Shown here piece by piece: positions 19,790-25,797 of a DNA stretch of 25,797 bases. Location of the stretch: assembly GCA_000444245.1 (NCBI GenBank), contig ATSW01007781.1:1-25797 (forward strand), given 5' to 3'. Made by a program: the position numbers and the translations under genes. This stretch comes from Botryllus schlosseri (taxonomy: Eukaryota; Chordata; Ascidiacea; Stolidobranchia; Styelidae). The first letter of the stretch is position 1. Each line of letters opens with the position of its first letter. The notes below the pieces were generated by a model. The model was not told the origin of the DNA. It saw nothing but the letters and a program-made list of their open reading frames with translations, and made no database searches.

Positions 19790-20229
19790 GTCAACGAAGA
19801 ACAAATACCATATGATCAGGACTGAATACAAGAAAACGCATTGCTCTATCAAGTATGCTGGACTCCAATTGTGGAACAGCATCTCGCGGGCTATCCGACA
19901 GTTGTCGAGCATGTCCGCATTCAAGTCGAAATACAATCAATTTCTTCTAAATGAATACTAGCTAGTCTTCAGGATTATCGGACCACGACCTAACATCGAC
20001 CTCGCCTTCCGGCACATACCACCTCATTTTGTCGCTTGCGTCCTATATTCTCTGCATTACTTTGCATTCAGTGTGCATGCCTCTTATTTACCTCGCCTAG
20101 ACTAAGGTGGGTGCCTGATCTTAAAGGCTACTCCTAGTTGTTTCGACACCTTCCTATCTTTTCATCGTATCGCAGTCTTGTGATGTTTTTGAAACGATGA
20201 AAATATTAATAAACCTGATTGATTGAGAT
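19790..20229 (+). mobile_element. Second LINE 3' end of the same family
   Basis: It encodes LQLWNSISRAIRQLSS, then AFKSKYNQFLLNEY and a stop, the last residues of the same LINE protein as at 14325-14430. The 3' UTRs match over about 300 bp, sharing AGTTTCGACACC-type and CACCTTCCTATCTTTTCAT blocks. This copy ends with AATAAACCTGATTGATTGA, a short tandem tail as in CR1/L2-type LINEs. Confidence 0.8.
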
Positions 20230-21408
20230 ATGATGGGTCATATAGTAATCGCGAGCGCAGATTGACTTGTTTTACGAATTAGGGATGTGGAAACGTATCA
20301 CGTAACAATTTGAAACAGAGACCGTATAATGCGTTTTGTGACAATGGCAACAAAGAAAGTTTGAACTATAAGGAAAGAGTCATTTATTGTGACATAATTG
20401 CTACTCATACTTTGCTACATTGACTTTATTTTGAATCTGGTTTACGCATGCGAGGTACGTAAGCAGCATAATCGTGGAGAATTAATTATAAGGCTTCAAA
20501 GTAAACGAATTTCCTATCAAGTTGATACAGCCTATGGTTTTAGTCCACGCATCAACATTCAAAAAGTAGGTTTTATGTTTGATTTCCAAGCATCCTCTCG
20601 CGGGCCGCACAGAATAGCAACGCGGGCCGCAATTGGCCCAGGTCTGAACTACGGCATCGTGCCAAAACAGCAATTCATTGGGCTGATATTAACGCTTGGC
20701 AAACTAGTATTGCAATTCAACAGTGACCCATCCACGAGATTCATCTTGGAAGCTTACTTCGTGTCACTGAGCCCCGTGCTGTGCATCTTACATATCAGTA
20801 CAATTAAACATTCCTCGATTGAAATATAAACGTATATTAAGCAGCAATGATAGTTGGATCAGTGATCACACATTATGTAACATAGGCCTATCAGACACCT
20901 GGTTTATATGAAAACACAAAGCAAAATACACTATCCTCTTCACGTAAATATGTGGAATATCTCAGGCCAGAGTGGGAACGACTAGAAAATATTAAACTCT
21001 TTCAAATTAGATTGGATTATAATTACCGAATTCGCAAAAAACTTGACAATTTAATTAAATTCAGAATCATCAAGAAATACACTGAATTTGCGAAAACTTA
21101 CATATTGAATTAAATTCAAAATTATTAAGAAATGCAACAAAAATCATGTTCAGTTCATATCAAATCAAAGTTCATTCTCATAAACATGAGAATGGCAAAT
21201 GTCCGTGCAACAAGCTTGGCTCATTTCGCATTAAATAATTCTCCAGCATTTTCAGGAACACCAGATATTATAGGCTATGCGAGATTTTGCTCAAATTACT
21301 CTAGCTGTCCAAGTTTGACTTTGGTTATCAAACTATGGCATACAGGAAACGTCGAAAATTCCAGCCTCTGTCCTATCAGCCTACGGTTCTTCTACAACCC
21401 CATGAAAG
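20230..21408. other. Region 3' of ANAPC13, no gene recognised
   Basis: AT-rich sequence. A stretch near 20605-20645 with repeated CGCGGGCCGCA resembles the end of a hAT element. The 143-codon frame spanning it shows no domain. Part of this region may be the 3' UTR of ANAPC13. Confidence 0.45.
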
Positions 21409-22473
21409 TCAGGCGTTTCCTTGAGAATTTTCGAGAGATTGTAAAAACTGTTGTAGGTTGAGTTCATTCCATTTCATCTCGTTTTCTTTGACAGTCTCCT
21501 GACCATTCCCATTTTCCTGGAATATTGAAACAGACATGGTCAAAGTATTTTGTGTTGCTACTCAAGTACAACTAATCCGATGATTTTCTACGTAATTACA
21601 AGTAACGATGTCCGAGACATGTCAAAATTACTTCAAGTGAAAGCAGAATCTGAAAAGTAGCCTTGCCAAGTAAGCAGTTTCAAAAGGATAATTTTGGGTT
21701 GCATACTTTTACCAGGTATACAAGGTGACTATGTTTTAAACTGAAAGATCAATCTACGCAGCTACCACAAAATGATTACTTGAACTACTAAAAAAAATCT
21801 AAAAATAGACATCTAGAGTTAACTCGATAACGGGGCTATTTCACGAAGAGCTTCTTGGAGGTAGCCTACAGAAATTCAATATACAATTAAATAGTATGCA
21901 TAATTGTAGCCTATACTCATATTGAAATAAACCCGAATATTTTCGACTGACACTAGTCAGGGGTGATGGTCATCAACTACTAGAGAATTGGAAAGAACAT
22001 TGCATATTAACTATATTATCACAAAATATGACGTCACAGGCATGAAATTACGAATAATCAGGGTGAAGAGAGCCATAAAGCTCAATGTCCGCCTACTATT
22101 TTAAATGGTAGGCTACACGACTCCTTCAATCAAAAAATTACTGCAGAATTGTCTCAAAACTACTTTTTACTTTTCAAAATAAAATATGTAGAAAGTAAGA
22201 AGTTATACTAAAAAACTGTTCAATGAGAAGTGGAAGTAGCGTAAGACATATATTCAGGTACCATTCATTGCCTGAATTTCGAATATTGGTCAAATTCGAA
22301 CACCAGATTTCACATTGAAGTAGCACACCAAGTCGTAATACCTGCTCTGTTTCTGGTAACTCTTCAATCGGTACATCGATATCTTCATCAGGTAATTCAT
22401 CTTTTCGCCAATCCTTGTCAATTAAATCGAGCAGATGCCCATCTATTCTGACTTCACTATCGGGTGTTGCCAT
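21409..22473 (-). CDS. ANAPC13: Anaphase-promoting complex subunit 13, two exons, complete
   Basis: Exon 1 (22473-22342) encodes 44 residues ending ELPETEQ at donor CAG|GTATTA. Exon 2 (21516-21409) follows acceptor ATATTCCAG and encodes 35 residues plus TGA. The 79-residue product compares with 74 in human APC13. Matching blocks are DGHLLDLIDKDWRKDELP (human DGRILDLIDDAWREDKLP), the EELPE(T/P)EQ block, and ETVKENEMKWNELNLQQ (human ESVKEQEMKWTDLALQY). APC13 is a small structural subunit of the APC/C ubiquitin ligase that stabilises the TPR subunits during mitotic exit. The intron is 825 nt, phase 0. The frame remains open past the donor to 22174, but that tail has no similarity and is intronic. 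The C terminus after the KW block is divergent from human. Confidence 0.93.
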
Positions 22474-22490
22474 ACCTATAATTGAATATA
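22474..22490 (-). promoter_or_regulatory. Splice-acceptor-like site just before the ANAPC13 start codon
   Basis: On the minus strand TTTTATATTCAATTATAG sits two bases before the ATG. It would suit either a 5' UTR intron or a spliced-leader trans-splice acceptor. The sequence alone cannot tell which, or whether it is used. Confidence 0.4.
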
Positions 22491-22595
22491 AAATTTGTTT
22501 TAATTGACATAATCTATTGACAAGGGCAAGCTCCGTCTAACAGATTCCTGGACTGACAAAGTGTGTTGCTTTATTTTTGCATAGTCGTGCTAGAT

Positions 22596-22660
22596 CAGGC
22601 ATGTCAAAATATGGCCGGCATACATTACGGAATACCAGTAGCCCATCTGAAGGAGGTTTG
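22596..22660. mobile_element. hAT-like terminal fragment upstream of ANAPC13
   Basis: CAGGCATGTCAAAATATGGC resembles the hAT-type CAGGGGTGTCAAAC...GGCC terminus. The element cannot be bounded. Confidence 0.3.
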
Positions 22661-22668
22661 ACCAGTGT

Positions 22669-23446
22669 TTATAACGGCCTAGAGAACAAATTCCTCTCAG
22701 TAGGCCATATCAGTGGTAGTGACAAATTTTGAAGCAAAAATTTGACTATGCAACATACGAGCAGCAGGCCATGTGCAATATATTGAACATAGAAGTAGTT
22801 GGTGCAATTCGTGACATTATCTATTGCAAAACAGGGCTTCCCTGCCATCACAGTCAGATACTTAAAACTGTCACCAGCCGAGATGCGTTCAAATCACTAT
22901 ACAACAAAGGTACCAAGAATTCTGCGACTCCAAACAGGAACACCAGCGTGCACATGACAACAATAACAAAAGTTGCTTCGCGTCTCATATTTTTCAGTGT
23001 CTGTGGTATTTCCTGTGGTGTGGAAAGCAATACAATATCTTGACATACCCAAAATATACATTAACATCGGTCACATCGCCCGAGTAGGCTATATCTTGAC
23101 ATTGTGAGTTCAGATCCACCCAAGAACCACTGCCACAGGGTAGCCTACATCACTTGCAGGGCTAAGCACAATCAAGTACCTGAGTGATTTGATGCTGAAT
23201 CCAAGAGTATTAGGATTCGAGTAGAGTACTTGAGTACTGGTAGCCCATCACTCATTACGGAGTCACAGCATTAAGAATGATGTAGAAGGTTGGAATCTGG
23301 ACTTTTAATGCAACCATAACGAATATAATGCCAGGTCTACATCCCATTAAAGACAATACCGGGTATGGTAGTTTTTCGATCATGCCAACTATATTGACAT
23401 TGATAAATTTACTCTTAGTAACAATTGGTACCGTATATAAGTTCAA
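22669..23446 (-). pseudogene. Decayed rhodopsin-type seven-transmembrane receptor relic (tentative)
   Basis: Three pieces lie in receptor order on the minus strand. At 23446-23255 is a first-helix-like stretch (PGIIFVMVALKVQIPTFYII, then LNAVT). At about 23039-22854 is a sixth-helix-like stretch (LKNMRREATFVIVVMCTLVF, then EFLVPLLYSDL). At 22848-22669 is a seventh-helix-like stretch (YFYVQYIAHGLLLVCCIVKF, then LLQNLS). The third and second pieces are in different frames with almost no gap between them, and helices 3-5 are missing. A 90-bp hAT-like repeat with near-duplicated flanks sits directly after the first piece. I infer a dead receptor gene. The helix assignments come from recalled family patterns and could be chance hydrophobic frames. 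Confidence 0.4.
23157..23246. mobile_element. 90-bp hAT-like element next to the receptor relic
   Basis: It starts CAGGGCTAAGCAC and ends GGTAGCCC. The subterminal AAGTACCTGAGT and GTACTTGAGTAC are inverted relatives. The flanks ATCACTTG (23149-23156) and ATCACTCA (23247-23254) match at 6 of 8 positions. Confidence 0.5.
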
Positions 23447-23479
23447 TACTGGAAAAAATCATCTTTCACTACTCGACTC

Positions 23480-24331
23480 CAGTGTTGGGATCAAGTCACT
23501 ACCTTCGAGTCATGAGTCATTGCACACTTTGTCTCGATTCAAGTCGAGTCAAGTCAAGTCACGTCACGATTGAAGTCAAATTGAATTTTTGAAGTACGAG
23601 TGATGATGCAAAGTCATTACATTTTGCTAACTGGGTGAAGGACAGATTAATTGGCCATTTATCATGAATCAAATAACGAATATAAAGTTAAATATACATA
23701 CTAAAGGGCGCTGTATCGCTCGCGCACACATAGAGCTAATAAAATATGCGAGCAACTGTATAGCTACATGCTACAGTCTGTTATTATCAGCCAATACAGA
23801 GGATCGAATAAAAAGCCTTGAGAAATTGATGTAGTACAATACACTACCCATCTACACATCCGTGAGAATATAAACGCATAAACTATAGCCTATTCGTTTG
23901 ATTTAAATTATACAAGAGCGTTGGTAAAGGTGAGCACTGCGCAATGTAAGCACTGAGCCGTCCAAGAAACCAAGATACTTTGATATCATATTATTATACT
24001 GCTACTACGACAACGTAAGCTGTGATGGTTTCGTTTGCGGTCAATAATTCATTGGTAATGTAACAATGGAGCACCAGTGAAACGTTCCATCAGTGAATGA
24101 CTGGTTGCTCCCATCAGTGACACAGGTGTATCGCGAACAACCCTAACATAATAAGATAGGGTGATTTAATCGACACCGTTTACCTAATGACTTGAAATTG
24201 ACTCGTAAATGTTTTTCCGAGTCACGAGTCAGTCCAGTCAATCCACATTTCTGAAGCGCCGAGTCAAGTCGAGTCATTTTTAAAAATGACTCGAGTCAAG
24301 TCATGTCATACAAAAAGTCATCCCAACACTG
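23480..24331. mobile_element. hAT-like element of the GACTCGAGTCA-rich family, copy 3
   Basis: Flanked by identical CTCGACTC at 23472-23479 and 24332-24339. The ends are CAGTGTTGGGATCAAGTCAC and the inverse AGTCATCCCAACACTG. Only the ends carry the GAGTCAAGTCGAGTCA repeats. The middle (about 23600-24180) is unique sequence with no transposase frame. At 852 bp it is the longest of the three copies. Confidence 0.87.
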
Positions 24332-24491
24332 CTCGACTCATCATTGACTAATCATTAGAATTAATGCATGATTCAGATTCGAGTAATCAAATTATAGTGC
24401 TCAGCCCTGATAAGTAGTGCACCAGATTTTTTGTAATAACGGTGTTTGCTGAAGTCCATTCTGTTCAAATTAGGTTTTGTGCCATGAAATC

Positions 24492-25289
24492 TTACACTAG
24501 AGAATCGACAATGCAGTCGATAGCCTGTTCGATATCTTCCACGCACCATGCGCGACTGATTGGGAGAATGTCTTCATCATTTTCTCTGTATTTCCCGGTC
24601 TTCACCAGTATACCCATAATTCCTGCATTTATCGCACCGATAACATCGTCTCTTGCATCATCGCCGATCATCACACAGTTTTCAGGCGCAACACCTATGC
24701 TTTCCGCTGCTTGCATAAAGAAAGACTTCTCCGGTTTACCTATCACTGTCGCAACAGTGTTTGCGGCATATTCCAGACCGTGCACAAAAGCACCGGGTCC
24801 AAGTGTTAGATTTCCGTCATGTTCTTTGTAATACCTCGCTTTATGAATTGCAATCAATGGACAACCCTTTAGCAGCAAATTGAAAGCAGTGTTCATTGGT
24901 TCATAGTTGAAATGATGTTTGGATAAACCGATAACAACTGCATTTGGATTTGCAGTTGAGAAACATTCAAAATCTTTTTTCGCATCTTCAGAAACCATCA
25001 AGTGAGGTCGACATTCAGTCATATTGTTTTTCAAGTGATGTACTGCCGCTGTCAAAGATGAAAATATTTCATGGCGTTCGATATTAAATCCAATCCCATT
25101 CAGCCGAGAATGTAATGATGGAACGCTTTCTTTTGTGGTGTTTGTAACAAACTTGATTTTCAACTGCGATTTTCTGAGTTTCGATATTGCTTCAACAGCA
25201 CCAGGTATTGCGTTATCAGCAACATGAATTGTCCCGCTAAGATCAATCAGAACCGCTTTAACACATCCTAGTGGAAGCCGGGCTGTCAT
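24492..25289 (-). CDS. HDHD2: Haloacid dehalogenase-like hydrolase domain-containing protein 2, intronless
   Basis: A single open frame of 265 residues (human HDHD2 is 259). HAD motif I is AVLIDLSGTIH with nucleophile Asp16 and Ser18 where most HAD phosphatases have the second Asp; human HDHD2 has the same DLSGT. Motif II is FVTNTTKES around Thr49. The cap region holds PLIAIHKARYYK near 144-155. Motif III Lys185 is in VIGKPEKSFF, and motif IV is MIGDDARDDV at 207-216, followed by GILVKTGKYR. LHPP and PGP are relatives, but the KARYYK and DLSGT blocks fit HDHD2 best. HDHD2 is a poorly characterised cytosolic HAD-family member. No introns interrupt the frame. No poly(A) tract was seen at its 3' end, so nothing visible marks it as a retrocopy. 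Confidence 0.94.
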   Translation of the reverse strand: MTARLPLGCVKAVLIDLSGTIHVADNAIPGAVEAISKLRKSQLKIKFVTNTTKESVPSLHSRLNGIGFNIERHEIFSSLTAAVHHLKNNMTECRPHLMVSEDAKKDFECFSTANPNAVVIGLSKHHFNYEPMNTAFNLLLKGCPLIAIHKARYYKEHDGNLTLGPGAFVHGLEYAANTVATVIGKPEKSFFMQAAESIGVAPENCVMIGDDARDDVIGAINAGIMGILVKTGKYRENDEDILPISRAWCVEDIEQAIDCIVDSLV

Positions 25290-25771
25290 GATGTGAAGAT
25301 CGCTTTGAGGACCAAAGAGATCCTCTCTCTGGCTATACGGTATAGTGCAATACCGGTAGGTATAGGCCTATAGCCACCGAGTTTTCCGAAATTTCCAAAG
25401 CTCAGACGATTGCTCGGTCAAGCAGTACTTGAATTCGATAATGTAGTATTATTCCGTACCCATAACAATTCTTGAAGTTTGTATAGGATTACCTCCGCAT
25501 TTTCAAGACGAACCCTAAACAGCAGAAATCATCAACATAAGGCAAGTAAGTAAAGCACAGCTGAGAGAGGGAGAGAGAGAGAGAGAAGGAGAGCGAAAGA
25601 GAAACTTTTATTTGACATTACGGTGAAAACATCAACAATAACGATAGCAGAAGAAAGACAAATGCAGTATTCGGCCTCGATCAATGTTTACTGTGAGTCG
25701 TAGTTGCATTGTTGAGTGGCTTTGTTCTCGATGTTGGGGTTTATTTTGGACTGAGTCGGAGACACGCAGGG
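25290..25771. other. 5' flank of HDHD2
   Basis: No coding exon was recognised. It contains a TAGGCCTA palindrome (25363-25370) and the GA repeat. The HDHD2 promoter is expected here, but no clear core element was seen. Confidence 0.45.
25561..25604. repeat. GA-rich simple repeat
   Basis: An imperfect GA microsatellite with a core GAGAGAGAGAGAGA, upstream of HDHD2. Confidence 0.85.
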
Positions 25772-25797
25772 CTGTCTCTTATACACATCTCTGATGG
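25772..25797 (+). other. Nextera transposon-end adapter left at the contig end
   Basis: CTGTCTCTTATACACATCT at 25772-25790 is the 19-bp Tn5 mosaic end used in Nextera libraries. The trailing CTGATGG agrees with the start of the inverse of the older 454-compatible Nextera adapter. This is a laboratory sequence and not genomic. Confidence 0.97.

Noticed and set aside
20398-20829. A 143-codon plus-strand frame
   Set aside because: It crosses a CGCGGGCCGCA repeat stretch, has no recognisable domain, and has no splice or family support.
22174-22341. Continuation of the ANAPC13 frame past position 22342
   Set aside because: The tail matches nothing in ANAPC13. A donor at 22341 and a well-conserved second exon at 21516 explain the gene.
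23157-24409. One 1.25-kb hAT element from CAGGGCTAAGCAC to GTGCTCAGCCCTG
   Set aside because: The outer flanks match at only 5 of 8 positions. A 90-bp element at 23157-23246 with better-matching flanks explains the left end.
24492-25289. Identification as LHPP or phosphoglycolate phosphatase
   Set aside because: The DLSGT motif with the IAIHKARYYK block and overall length fit HDHD2 better than these relatives.

Overview
The window looks like nuclear DNA of a marine invertebrate animal, possibly a tunicate or other invertebrate deuterostome. That rests on spliced genes with GT-AG introns, two clearly animal genes (ANAPC13 and HDHD2), several introns of only 53-59 nt, and a dense load of short non-autonomous DNA transposons, tRNA-derived SINEs and a LINE. 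The species cannot be fixed from the sequence. The last 26 bases are a sequencing adapter, so the right edge is a contig end.

All host genes recognised lie on the minus strand. (1) From 11827 down to 1090 runs a gene of at least 13 exons. It starts with a small signal-peptide exon and encodes about 853 residues of a protein colinear with bacterial VioB/RebD-type enzymes (iminophenylpyruvate dimer synthase family, C-terminal ferritin-like domain). Its 3' end is beyond the left edge. (2) ANAPC13, a small anaphase-promoting-complex subunit, is complete in two exons (22473-22342 and 21516-21409). (3) A decayed seven-transmembrane-receptor-like relic lies at 22669-23446. (4) HDHD2, a HAD-superfamily phosphatase-like protein, is intact and intronless at 24492-25289.

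Most of the remainder is transposon-derived. Several insertions can be bounded to the base by 8-bp target-site duplications and CAGGG/CAGTG-type ends, as in the hAT superfamily: 454-847, 2475-3790, 5082-5892, 7241-7865, 10203-10513, 10914-11114, 16939-17131 and 23480-24331. A further element at 17929-19343 is flanked by TA. Two copies share the 3' end of one LINE family (about 13795-14690 and 19790-20229). At least four copies or pieces belong to one tRNA-derived SINE family. One small hAT element sits inside one of these SINEs with a perfect target duplication.

The genes do not form an evident pathway. The main biological interest is the secreted VioB-like protein in an intron-rich animal gene. 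Four of its five longest introns are long largely because transposons landed in them, while seven of its 12 introns are 53-59 nt or reduce to about 50 nt once a transposon is subtracted.
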